Of a DNA stretch of 15,889 nt, positions 6,956 through 13,532 are shown in pieces (positions within the stretch are counted from its first letter, which is position 1; every line of letters starts with the position of its first letter). Position numbers and translations under genes: made by a program. The DNA is from JBAXEO01 sp964541375 (GTDB lineage Bacteria > Actinomycetota > Coriobacteriia > Anaerosomatales > JAAXUF01). The notes under the pieces are model-generated. The model made no database searches, was not told where the DNA came from, and worked only from the letters and a program-made list of their open reading frames with translations. The DNA lies in assembly GCA_964541375.1 (NCBI GenBank), contig CAZIPT010000055.1, positions 1-15,889 of the forward strand, read 5' to 3'.

Positions 6956-6984
6956 AGTGTATCACCGGCCCGTTACTGCCGCAA
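6956..6984 (-). promoter_or_regulatory. Sigma-A-type promoter of the rpsF operon
   Basis: TTGCGG (6984-6979) and TACACT (6961-6956) are separated by exactly 17 bases. The predicted start near 6951-6949 falls at the base of the leader hairpin, about 70 bases before rpsF. The -35 lies within the end of the M23 gene's span, on the same strand. Confidence 0.6.
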
Positions 6985-8083
6985 CATCATCGCCGGAGGG
7001 TCTGACTGAAAGCTGACCGGCACCTTTCCAGCGCTCGCTTCGCCAGATCGGCCACAACGCACCGAGGGCGAGAAGCGCTGCCGCGAGCACGCGACCGAGA
7101 GCCAGCACTCCGCGCGAGGCCGCTCCGAGCGCCCACTCGACCAGCGTGCCGGCCGATGTCCCCTGCCCCGAGCGCGATCGTCCTTCGCCCGCTAGGGCCG
7201 CCGAGACGGCGGTGCCCACCGACTGAAGGGTGGTGCCCTCGGCCGCTGCCGACTCCACCGCACCCGGAATCGACACGCCCGGCGCGAGCGTCGCGCCGGG
7301 AACCGCCGCACCGGCACGCACGCCGATGCTGACGCCGGCGCCTGGCGCGCTTGCCGACAGCACTGACGCTGCGGTCGGCTGGACTGCCAGTGGGGCGGAT
7401 ACGTGCGCGGAAGCGCGCGCCGCACGCGGCGCGGCTGCTGCCGCGACCGGTGCGCCTCCCGCGCGGGGCTGCACCGCCGCGTTCGCTTGCGGATCCGGCG
7501 CGTCAACGCGCGTGGGCGAGGGTGCCGCGAACAGTGTCAGCGGATCGATGTAGAGATCTCCCTTCCGCGCACCGACGTGCAGGTGCGAACGGCCGGTCGA
7601 AGCGTCACCTTCCCCGCCGAGGACCCCGACCGGGTCGCCCTCAGCCAGCTCGCTGCCCGCCCGTACCGTTGTTGAGCTGAGCGGCAGCAACGTCACAGAC
7701 TCGCCGCCCGCCGCGATGGTTACCGCGAGCACCGTTCCTCCCCCGACGGCCGGGACGCGGCCCACGAAGCTCACGCGCCCGGCGAGCGGCGAGCGTACCG
7801 CCGAGCCCGTCGATGCGGCCAGGTCGATCCCCCGGTGAACCGCGGTGGTGCCGTCGGCTGCGACATACGTGTCCCCGAAGCCGAGCGCCGCCGGCGCGGC
7901 CGACTCGAGCGGCCATCCGGCGCGGGCAGTTGTCGGCAACAGAAGAGCGACGCTCAGGGCTGCCGCGCACAGCGCAAACGACGCGGCGCGCCGCCGCCTC
8001 GCGGCCGTATCCGGCAGCGCAGCGGCCATAGCCGCACGTGCACGCAGTGGGGAACGAGGGAAGCGCCGGTCGAATTGTGACAT
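6962..8083 (-). CDS. M23 (LytM/peptidase-like) envelope protein
   Basis: This is a 373-aa exported protein. A basic N-terminus and hydrophobic segment (about 33-54, ending TTARAG) form a signal peptide or anchor. The M23 domain (about 56-185) has HRGID (H83, D87) and SHLHVG (H167, H169), the zinc ligands and one catalytic His of lysostaphin-type endopeptidases. The usual YGHL-type His is replaced: the corresponding stretch reads TLLPLSS (131-137). Activity is therefore uncertain, and it may be a degenerate activator-like member. An Ala/Pro-rich linker (about 186-320) leads to a C-terminal membrane helix (about 325-346). The ATG at 8083 has AGGAG eight bases upstream; a longer reading would run through the tRNA. 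A LexA-type box lies in its promoter region. Confidence 0.85.
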   Translation of the reverse strand: MSQFDRRFPRSPLRARAAMAAALPDTAARRRRAASFALCAAALSVALLLPTTARAGWPLESAAPAALGFGDTYVAADGTTAVHRGIDLAASTGSAVRSPLAGRVSFVGRVPAVGGGTVLAVTIAAGGESVTLLPLSSTTVRAGSELAEGDPVGVLGGEGDASTGRSHLHVGARKGDLYIDPLTLFAAPSPTRVDAPDPQANAAVQPRAGGAPVAAAAAPRAARASAHVSAPLAVQPTAASVLSASAPGAGVSIGVRAGAAVPGATLAPGVSIPGAVESAAAEGTTLQSVGTAVSAALAGEGRSRSGQGTSAGTLVEWALGAASRGVLALGRVLAAALLALGALWPIWRSERWKGAGQLSVRPSGDDVAAVTGR

Positions 8084-8129
8084 CGATATCACTCCTGCCT
8101 TCTCGGCGAGGAGCGGGAGTGTGCGGGGC

Positions 8130-8135
8130 AATATA
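8130..8135 (-). promoter_or_regulatory. Likely -10 element of the M23 gene
   Basis: TATATT on the - strand matches five of six bases of the -10 consensus and lies about 47 bases before the ATG. The -35 is poor: TTCGTC at 8160-8155 is 19 bases away. It directly abuts the LexA box, which would fall between the two hexamers. Confidence 0.5.
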
Positions 8136-8149
8136 CGAACGCATGTTCG
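8136..8149. promoter_or_regulatory. LexA (SOS) box upstream of the M23 gene
   Basis: CGAACGCATGTTCG is a perfect palindrome of the form CGAAC-N4-GTTCG. It fits the CGAACRNRYGTTCG consensus of LexA/DinR sites in Bacillus and the similar actinobacterial sites. It sits immediately upstream of TATATT and 53 bases before the M23 ATG, where a bound repressor would block RNA polymerase. Confidence 0.65.
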
Positions 8150-8229
8150 CTCACGACGAACATACTCCCGCCCGACGCGATGCGCAAGAACGAATACGGC
8201 CGCCATTGTGGGCGGCCGAGGAAACGCTT

Positions 8230-8304
8230 TGGAGCGGGTGACCGGACTCGAACCGGCAACTTTCAGCTTGGGAAGCTGACGCTCTACCATTGAACTACAC
8301 CCGC
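8230..8304 (-). tRNA. tRNA-Gly (anticodon CCC)
   Basis: A full cloverleaf reads on the - strand. The acceptor is GCGGGTG (8304-8298) with CACCCGC (8240-8234). The D arm is GTTC-AATGGTA-GAGC. The anticodon arm is TCAGC-TTCCCAA-GCTGA, giving anticodon CCC. The variable loop is five bases, and the T arm is GCCGG-TTCGAGT-CCGGT. Discriminator T is followed by an encoded CCA (8232-8230). It reads GGG glycine codons. Confidence 0.96.
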
Positions 8305-8350
8305 GCGCCGAGAGAGTGTATCCCAGCTGAGAACACGCTCGCAAACGCGA

Positions 8351-8380
8351 AGCGCCGCCGGATTCGAACCCGGCGGCGCT
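8351..8380 (-). terminator. Strong hairpin after the DUF5679 gene
   Basis: AGCGCCGCCGG (8351-8361) and CCGGCGGCGCT (8370-8380) form a perfect 11-bp stem with an 8-base loop. It begins 20 bases after the DUF5679 stop and ends 46 bases before the tRNA. Only two T residues follow directly on the - strand. It is the best terminator candidate in the window. Confidence 0.7.
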
Positions 8381-8400
8381 TGAGCATTGACGCGAAAAGC

Positions 8401-8550
8401 CTAGGACTTGCCGATCTTGAACATCTTGGTTCCGCAATCGGGGCAGGTGCCCTTAGTTGCCGGACGCCCGTTCTTCATGACGATGTCCTCGGGCTCCTTC
8501 ATTTCCTTCTTGGCCTTGCACTTGACGCAGTAACCTTCCTTAGCAGCCAT
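8401..8550 (-). CDS. DUF5679-like small zinc-ribbon protein
   Basis: This 49-aa protein has two CxxC knuckles, YCVKCKAKKEM (C8, C11) and TCPDCGTKMF (C36, C39), around a conserved-looking KNGRPATKG. The pattern matches the DUF5679 family of small actinobacterial zinc ribbons of unknown function, also found as C-terminal add-ons of larger proteins. A nucleic-acid-binding role is plausible but unproven. I prefer the ATG at 8550 over the in-frame one at 8598, because AAGGAGGTGA, a full anti-Shine-Dalgarno match, lies just before it. The gene stands alone, with its own promoter candidate, structured leader and terminator, which suggests strong expression. Confidence 0.85.
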   Translation of the reverse strand: MAAKEGYCVKCKAKKEMKEPEDIVMKNGRPATKGTCPDCGTKMFKIGKS

Positions 8551-8635
8551 TCGCGCAGTCACCTCCTTGTAGATGCGATCGCGTGGACGGCTTGACACCC
8601 GGTCAGGTGCTGCCGCTTCGATCGTAGAGTCCCCT

Positions 8636-8655
8636 GGGACGTTTGAACTCGTCCC
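8636..8655 (-). repeat. Hairpin in the DUF5679 leader
   Basis: GGGACG (8636-8641) and CGTCCC (8650-8655) form a perfect 6-bp stem with an 8-base loop. It would be at the very 5' end of the RNA if the promoter at 8666-8693 is used. Such a 5' hairpin often stabilises mRNA. It could alternatively terminate the upstream DUF1461 transcript. Confidence 0.4.
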
Positions 8656-8665
8656 CTATTACGAA

Positions 8666-8693
8666 AGTCTACAGAATCCGCGCCCTTTGTCAC
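8666..8693 (-). promoter_or_regulatory. Promoter candidate for the DUF5679 gene
   Basis: GTGACA (8693-8688; five of six -35 bases) and TAGACT (8671-8666; four of six -10 bases) are 16 bases apart on the - strand. The predicted start near 8659 leaves a leader of about 108 bases before the ATG. Confidence 0.45.
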
Positions 8694-8721
8694 GCACGAT
8701 CTGCCCAGAGCGCTGCTCGCG

Positions 8722-9381
8722 CTATGAAGCGGAGCTCGTGGTCGATCTCCTCAGAGCCCAACCGCCCAGGCCGAGCGCCACCCCGCCGAGCACGACAATG
8801 AGTGCCCAGGCCGCGGCGGCCGCCGCCCAGAACTGCTCCGGGAACGTTTGGATGAGCAGGGAGTCGGAAGGAAAGGTCCAGGTCCCCTCGGCGAAGAACA
8901 CACCGTGGAATGCCGAGAACAGCGCATCAAAATCGAGCGTCCCCGCCAGCGCCGCGACCACTACCAGTACGACACACCAGACGGCCCCCGCTGACAGCGC
9001 CGCCGCGACACGGTCGAGCCGTCGACGGGCGATCAGGACGCCGAGCCAGAGAGCCAGCGCGATCGCGAGGCCCCAGGTGACGAGCCTGGCCGACGAGATA
9101 ACCCGTCGCACGTCGTCGAGGTGCGAGACGGCCGACTCGTCGAAGCCGGGTCGACCATCGACCACGGCCGGAAGCGTGGGGCCTTCAGGCCCGACCACGA
9201 AGGCGCGGACCTGCTCGGCGACTTCGAGCATGCGGCTGGGGGGCAGCGCAGCGTCCCGGGCGAGCGAGAACCTCTCGGCAAGTACGCGGGTGAAGGGAGG
9301 CTGTGTAAGCGGTATCAAGGCCAGTCCGACCAACAGCAGCGCGAGCGCCAGTCCGACCAGCGCGGTCGCGAAGTGGCGCAC
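8722..9381 (-). CDS. DUF1461-family integral membrane protein
   Basis: This 219-aa protein of unknown function has an N-terminal helix (about 5-24), an extracytoplasmic region with SHLDDVRRV (about 86-94), two central helices (about 99-118 and 124-146), the family-typical block FHGVFFAEGTWTFPSDSLLI (158-177), and a last helix (about 187-208). This layout fits DUF1461. GTG at 9381 is one base after the stop of the GGDEF gene, with GAGG six bases upstream, so the two are almost surely co-translated. Longer in-frame starts overlap the GGDEF gene. Its membership in the pair suggests a membrane job linked to c-di-GMP signalling, but nothing in the sequence proves it. Confidence 0.82.
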   Translation of the reverse strand: MRHFATALVGLALALLLVGLALIPLTQPPFTRVLAERFSLARDAALPPSRMLEVAEQVRAFVVGPEGPTLPAVVDGRPGFDESAVSHLDDVRRVISSARLVTWGLAIALALWLGVLIARRRLDRVAAALSAGAVWCVVLVVVAALAGTLDFDALFSAFHGVFFAEGTWTFPSDSLLIQTFPEQFWAAAAAAWALIVVLGGVALGLGGWALRRSTTSSAS

Positions 9382-9382
9382 G

Positions 9383-10642
9383 CTAGACCTCGAGCTCGTC
9401 GTAGACCCCGGCGTGGATCGGCGATGGTTCGCGGGGAACGGACATCTTCGCCCGGTCGCCCCCGGCCTGGACGGCCGCCGATAGGGCCTCGTCGGCGGCA
9501 TCGAGCAGCTCGTCGGAGGTGATGCCATCAAGCGGCATCGAGGCGATGCCCACCGAGACCGTCACGCCCGCCCCGTTGACGGTCTGGCTCGCGATCTCGC
9601 GGCGGACGCAATCCGCGAGGCGGAGCGCATCGTCGTTCTCAGGTGGGCCCTGCGTTTCCTGATCCTCGGCGAGCAGAACCACGAACTCCTCGCCTCCGTA
9701 CCGAGCAGCAAGATTGGTCGTGATCAGCATGTCCCCGGCTTCGGAGAGGCATCCGGTTATGGCGACCGAGATGAGCGACAGCAGCTCGTCGCCGACATCG
9801 ATCCCGAAACGCCGGTTGAAGTCGCCGAAGTGATCGATATCGATAAGCAGCACGTGAAGCGGGCGCGCATCACGCTGAGCACGGCGGATCTCGGCGCCAA
9901 GGGCGCGCAAGAAATAGGCGCGCGAGTAGAGGCCGGTGGTCTCGTCGAACACGGTGAGCGCCTGCCTACCGGCGGCCTCGGCACGCTGCTCGCCGACAAG
10001 CTGGGTCGAAACAGCGGCCGTGCCCGCGAGAACGGCGACCTGCCACAGGAACCGCACGGAAACGTATACGGGATCGCGGTACTGCTCGGAGGCGGCGAAG
10101 GGGATGGTGACGTGCGGCAGTATGCCAGCGAATTCGAGAAGATCGATGCCGCCGAGAAGCAGGACGCAAAGCAGCGCCAACCCCCAGGTGTCCCGGCGCC
10201 TCGGCAGTATGAACGCCGCTTCGAGGATGAAGAGCGAGTACATCGACCAGAACCACGAGCTCACTCCACCGGAGTAGTAGACGAGAACGGTCACCACGAA
10301 TGCGTCGAGGGCGAGCTGGAGGTTGTTCCAGACGGCGATGTTGCCCAACCGTCGGTAGTTGAGCTGATAGAAGGTGTTGTAGAGCGCAACGAAGACCAGT
10401 GCCAGTGCGGGGATGAGCATCCGGGAAGCGAGCTCGCTGAGCGGCATCACTGTTATGTAGGCGGCGCCGGCGAGCAGCGAGTAGACGACCAGAACGGCGA
10501 GAAGCGCCCAGCGGACTCGAATGACCAGCCCGACGCGGCGCGTGTTGGCCTGAACCGCCTCTATGTCATAGCGCGTAGGTTGCTCTCGCCAGGACACCAT
10601 GAGGGCGCGGGCGATTCGCTTCCTGAGCCGGCTCGGACTCAC
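9383..10642 (-). CDS. Membrane-anchored diguanylate cyclase (GGDEF)
   Basis: This protein of 419 aa would make cyclic di-GMP from two GTP. The N-terminal half (about 40-215) has about six membrane helices. The GGDEF domain follows (about 228-400): DETTGLYSRAYF, the metal-binding LLIDIDHF, and the active-site loop RYGGEEF (GGEEF at 316-320), all intact. The allosteric inhibitory RxxD is not visible; the equivalent stretch before GGEEF reads ITTNLAAR. Product inhibition may be weak. The GTG start at 10642 has CGGAGG four bases upstream. The extension to 10768 would overlap the divergent gene and its promoter. It heads a two-gene unit with the DUF1461 gene. Confidence 0.88.
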   Translation of the reverse strand: MSPSRLRKRIARALMVSWREQPTRYDIEAVQANTRRVGLVIRVRWALLAVLVVYSLLAGAAYITVMPLSELASRMLIPALALVFVALYNTFYQLNYRRLGNIAVWNNLQLALDAFVVTVLVYYSGGVSSWFWSMYSLFILEAAFILPRRRDTWGLALLCVLLLGGIDLLEFAGILPHVTIPFAASEQYRDPVYVSVRFLWQVAVLAGTAAVSTQLVGEQRAEAAGRQALTVFDETTGLYSRAYFLRALGAEIRRAQRDARPLHVLLIDIDHFGDFNRRFGIDVGDELLSLISVAITGCLSEAGDMLITTNLAARYGGEEFVVLLAEDQETQGPPENDDALRLADCVRREIASQTVNGAGVTVSVGIASMPLDGITSDELLDAADEALSAAVQAGGDRAKMSVPREPSPIHAGVYDELEV

Positions 10643-10702
10643 CAGGCCTCCGGTGGCTCGGGGACAGGACGCGCACCGATTCGGCGGTCGGCGCGCTGGC
10701 AA

Positions 10703-10732
10703 AGTGTACCTGTGTGCCCTGATACGCAGCAA
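10703..10732 (-). promoter_or_regulatory. Possible GGDEF-gene promoter
   Basis: TTGCTG (10732-10727) and TACACT (10708-10703) are 18 bases apart on the - strand. They predict a start about 54 bases before the GTG at 10642. The -35 matches only three of six. The palindrome at 10733-10747 lies directly against this -35. Confidence 0.3.
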
Positions 10733-10747
10733 ATCACGCGCCGTGAT
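10733..10747. promoter_or_regulatory. Operator-like palindrome in the divergent region
   Basis: ATCACG-CGC-CGTGAT is a perfect 6-bp inverted repeat around three bases. It covers the -35 zone of the + strand gene at 10767 and touches the candidate -35 of the - strand GGDEF gene. A dimeric regulator bound here could control both. I do not recognise a known consensus. Confidence 0.45.
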
Positions 10748-10751
10748 GTGG

Positions 10752-10766
10752 CAGTATACTGGCGCC
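10752..10766 (+). promoter_or_regulatory. Leaderless-type -10 inside a palindrome
   Basis: TATACT (10755-10760) is five of six for -10 and ends seven bases before the ATG at 10767, placing the transcription start on the A of the start codon. There is no Shine-Dalgarno sequence. The -10 sits inside the 10-base palindrome CAGTATACTG (10752-10761), followed by GGCGCC (10761-10766). Confidence 0.55.
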
Positions 10767-11756
10767 ATGACACCGCAGCAGACCTACGACGCGATTCAGA
10801 GCCTCCTCGCCACCACAGCGGCGATCGGCTATCCACTCCAGGTCGTCATCGCCACCTCCGCGATGCTGCTGGTCGCGTGCGCACTACTGCCGTCGATGGC
10901 ACCGTGGCGAGGCTGGGCGCTGGGGCTCATGACGGCGCTACTGGTCGCGGGCGAAACCGTGCTGATCTGGTTCCACTGGCGCCTCTGGCAGCTTGCGACC
11001 GTAGTCGATCCCTCCACCGGCCGCGTGGTCACCCGGGTAGCGGTGTCGATGTGGGTCGAGTCCGAGAAGCTCTACGTCTGGGCCCTGATGGTTGCACTGT
11101 TCGGGGTCGCGATGCGGAGGCAGCGAAAGGAGCTGCTACCCGGCGTCATGCTCGCGGTGGCGGCCCTCTCGGCTGGAGGCGCACTGATCGGCGCGCCCTT
11201 CACTAGTCCTTTGCCAGGGTTCCTCGGTCAGTACTATGGCTACCTGCAGGCGACCGCCATGGGCGGCGTTGCCGCGCAGCAGGCCTTCGAAGGGATGGCC
11301 GGCTCAGCGACCTACTACTACAACGCGTGGTTCATGTGGGTGCACCCACCGCTGTTGTTCATCGCGTACGGAGCATTCACGATCTCGTTCGTCGCGACCG
11401 TGAAGATGATCATCGAGCGGCGCTCCACCTACGAGACGACCGCCTATCGATGGGCCCGTCTCGGCTACTTGCCGATCACCGTCGGGATGTTGCTCGGCTT
11501 TCCCTGGGCGCTCATGTCCTGGCAGGGCGAGGCGTGGTGGTGGTCGGGCAAGGTCAACATGTCGATCATGATGTGGATGCTCTACACGGCCTTCCTCCAC
11601 GCCCGGCTCTACCTCAGGCGCAAGGGCATGTGGAAGATGGTCGCCGTGCTGGCGGTCCTCTCGTTCCTCATCCTCGTTCTCACCTATCTGGCGACGTACG
11701 TGGTCCCCGGCGCACATTCCTATGCCGCACTGTTCGTCGGGGGAGGTGTGGCGTGA
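10767..11756 (+). CDS. CcsA/CcmF-family cytochrome c biogenesis-like membrane protein
   Basis: This is a 329-aa polytopic protein with about eight membrane helices. Heme-handling hallmarks are present. WVHPPLLFIAYGAF (H193) matches the HPP motif. A Trp-rich segment (251-280) reads SWQGEAWWWSGKVN then MWMLYTAFLHAR. The C-terminal GAHSYA (H317) resembles the final HSYG of CcsA. The usual WDPKE of CcsA is replaced by WSGKV, losing the signature Asp. PFTSPLPGFLGQYYGY before the HPP motif recalls CcmF. The likely role is moving heme across the membrane for c-type cytochrome assembly; the exact member is uncertain. The ATG at 10767 begins at a leaderless-type promoter. Its TGA overlaps the next gene's ATG. 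Confidence 0.75.
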   Translation: MTPQQTYDAIQSLLATTAAIGYPLQVVIATSAMLLVACALLPSMAPWRGWALGLMTALLVAGETVLIWFHWRLWQLATVVDPSTGRVVTRVAVSMWVESEKLYVWALMVALFGVAMRRQRKELLPGVMLAVAALSAGGALIGAPFTSPLPGFLGQYYGYLQATAMGGVAAQQAFEGMAGSATYYYNAWFMWVHPPLLFIAYGAFTISFVATVKMIIERRSTYETTAYRWARLGYLPITVGMLLGFPWALMSWQGEAWWWSGKVNMSIMMWMLYTAFLHARLYLRRKGMWKMVAVLAVLSFLILVLTYLATYVVPGAHSYAALFVGGGVA

Positions 11757-12466
11757 TGGTCGACATCGAGCACATCCGACAGCGCTCCTGGGACTTCGCG
11801 CTCACCATTATCACGGTCGTCATTCTGGCGTCGCTCGGCGTTCAGTCCTTCGTCGGCACGCTGTGGGTGCTATACGCCGAGAAGACCATCGCGGGCTGGG
11901 AGCAGGGTGCTGGCTACGCGACCTACGTAACGCGCATGAACGCGATCGCGGCTCCTCAGATACTCGCCCTCGTGGTGGTCATGGGGCTGTGTGTGCCCAA
12001 GCGGCTGTTCTCGCGGCGGCTGCTCATCGGGGTATCGGTCGCGATGGTCGCCGCCGGCATCGCGGCCTGGCTGATGACGTCGAGCCTGGGACGCGGCCTG
12101 GCCGTCTATCTGGTGCTGTCGGCGCTCATTCAGGTCGCGGTCGTCGTCATGACCGTCGCCGGCGTACGCGGGCCCTCGTACCTGACCGAAGGTCGGCTCA
12201 CCAAGACCGGAAGCGGGCTGCTCCACCTGGGCTTCATCGTGTTCGGGATCGTGATCGTCGCGCTCCAGAACTCGAGCCTGATGCTCCCGGTCTTCTCGGC
12301 GAGCGCCGTGCTGGTCACGCTGGGCACGGTGATGGCGTTCTACGCCGACAGGCTCGCCTGGCGCCGTCCGCACCCGGATCGCATGGGGTTCTCGGAAGCC
12401 GAGGAGGAACTCGCCGAGCAAGGCGAGGACGTCGAGGACCTGGAGATGCCCGAGGAGTGGCCCTAG
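11756..12466 (+). CDS. Membrane protein, probable partner of the CcsA/CcmF-like protein
   Basis: This 236-aa protein has about six membrane helices (about 15-39, 63-79, 87-107, 113-136, 153-171, 176-197) and a Glu-rich cytoplasmic-looking tail (EAEEELAEQGEDVEDLEMPEE). GLLHLGFIVFGIVIVAL (about 154-170; H157) resembles the HLG-containing helix of CcmF, suggesting that this pair splits functions held by one CcmF in other bacteria. This is a motif-level inference and a general similarity cannot be excluded. The ATG at 11756 overlaps the upstream stop (TGATG) and has GGGAGGTG about ten bases before it, so the two genes are translationally coupled. It converges on the next gene with 33 bases between stops. 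Confidence 0.65.
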   Translation: MVDIEHIRQRSWDFALTIITVVILASLGVQSFVGTLWVLYAEKTIAGWEQGAGYATYVTRMNAIAAPQILALVVVMGLCVPKRLFSRRLLIGVSVAMVAAGIAAWLMTSSLGRGLAVYLVLSALIQVAVVVMTVAGVRGPSYLTEGRLTKTGSGLLHLGFIVFGIVIVALQNSSLMLPVFSASAVLVTLGTVMAFYADRLAWRRPHPDRMGFSEAEEELAEQGEDVEDLEMPEEWP

Positions 12467-12499
12467 CCGCGTCCTGACTCCGAACTCGGAACCGATGAG

Positions 12500-13507
12500 C
12501 TACTCGCCCAACATGTCGGTCATGTCGGCTTCGAGCAGCGACCTCAAACGCCCGCTCACAGCGCGAGCCGACAGCCAGCCGAGGACTGCTGCCCCGGCGA
12601 CCGTGAACGCGATGAGCGCCCAGTCGTCACCGGAGTAGACAGTCCAGCGCGCGTACGTCGTTCCGGGCTCAAGGAACGACTCTACTCCGCCCAATGCATC
12701 GAGCGTGATTGCCGCGAGCTCAAGCAGGACCGTCCCGACCACGACAAGACCGAACACTCCCACGAACCAGATCATCGCGAGCCCGAAACAGAGCATGAGC
12801 AGCGGAATCAGAAGCGAGACGCCGAAGGCCTCGACAGTGAGGAATGCGGGGAGGCAACAGACCACCACGAGCGCGCTGTACGCGAGATAGCGGGGAATCG
12901 GCGAGGCCGATGGAACCCGAGTCGCGGTTGTCTGAGCGTCCATCGCCGAGGCGATCCTCGCGGCGACCTCGGCGTAGTTCTCGGGGGTGCAGTACAGGTA
13001 GAGCACTCGCCGCCAGCCGTTGCGGAATGCGATCACCCGCAGATTCGGCAGGTACTGAACCGTGAAGGCGCCCGAGAAGTTGACGCTCTGGGACTCCTGG
13101 CTCGCGGCGATCAGGCCCGAGCCGGTGGTTCCCGGGCTTCCCCCTAGGATTCCAGCGAGAATCGCGAGGCGATTGGCGCCGCGAGCCCGCGAGTCGATGG
13201 TCTCGGCAAGCACCGTCTGGTCGGTGACCGTGAAGCGAAAGCGCATGTGGTTGCGGAACATCAGCAGCATCACGACCACCGCAAGCAGGAGCATCCCGCC
13301 GCACACGGCCGCCGTGAGCAGCCATATCGGCCCTATGGCGTCGAACTCGCCTTGCACGGCGAAGAGCAAGGTCAGCAGCGATCCCATGATCAGCGCCGCA
13401 ATACCCAACGCCCGCACAACACCGCCCACCATGATGCGGTTGGACAGCAGCGGGACGTCGATCTCCCAGACCGTCGCCGGCGCCGCGGGTGAGGGGGTTG
13501 AGCTCAC
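12500..13507 (-). CDS. Hypothetical polytopic membrane protein with a soluble central domain
   Basis: I do not recognise this 335-aa protein. Two N-terminal helices (about 29-50 and 59-83) are followed by about 115 mostly soluble residues (88-190), with alternating strands such as FRFTVTDQTVLAETI and a final helix PENYAEVAARIASAM. The order recalls bacterial PH-like membrane proteins; that is only a fold guess. Three or four more helices follow (about 207-228, 229-266, 297-318). GTG at 13507 has GAGG seven bases upstream. It starts 25 bases after the zinc-ribbon gene's stop and is probably in the same operon. Confidence 0.7.
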   Translation of the reverse strand: MSSTPSPAAPATVWEIDVPLLSNRIMVGGVVRALGIAALIMGSLLTLLFAVQGEFDAIGPIWLLTAAVCGGMLLLAVVVMLLMFRNHMRFRFTVTDQTVLAETIDSRARGANRLAILAGILGGSPGTTGSGLIAASQESQSVNFSGAFTVQYLPNLRVIAFRNGWRRVLYLYCTPENYAEVAARIASAMDAQTTATRVPSASPIPRYLAYSALVVVCCLPAFLTVEAFGVSLLIPLLMLCFGLAMIWFVGVFGLVVVGTVLLELAAITLDALGGVESFLEPGTTYARWTVYSGDDWALIAFTVAGAAVLGWLSARAVSGRLRSLLEADMTDMLGE

Positions 13508-13532
13508 TGTCTCACCTCGTGGCCGGCGGCCA

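Noticed and set aside
8351..8381. A second tRNA, suggested by GGTTCGAATCC resembling a T arm
   Set aside because: There is no acceptor, D or anticodon arm, and a 5-bp stem with a 7-base loop does not pair. It is the loop of a terminator-like hairpin.
8084..8437. N-terminal extension of the M23 reading frame
   Set aside because: The extension translates straight through the tRNA-Gly (giving the common artefact SSMVERQLPKLKVAGSSP). The ATG at 8083 has a good Shine-Dalgarno.
10643..10768. Longer GGDEF start overlapping the divergent gene
   Set aside because: It would cover the neighbour's start codon and both promoter candidates. The extra residues look like untranslated sequence.
9830..11206. 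Long + strand open frame across the GGDEF gene and the next gene
   Set aside because: It is antisense to GGDEF and out of frame with the CcsA/CcmF-like gene. Its composition is highly charged and repeats no known motif.
12479..12490. Hairpin TCCG-AACT-CGGA between the convergent genes
   Set aside because: Only four pairs and no U tract; too weak to call a terminator.
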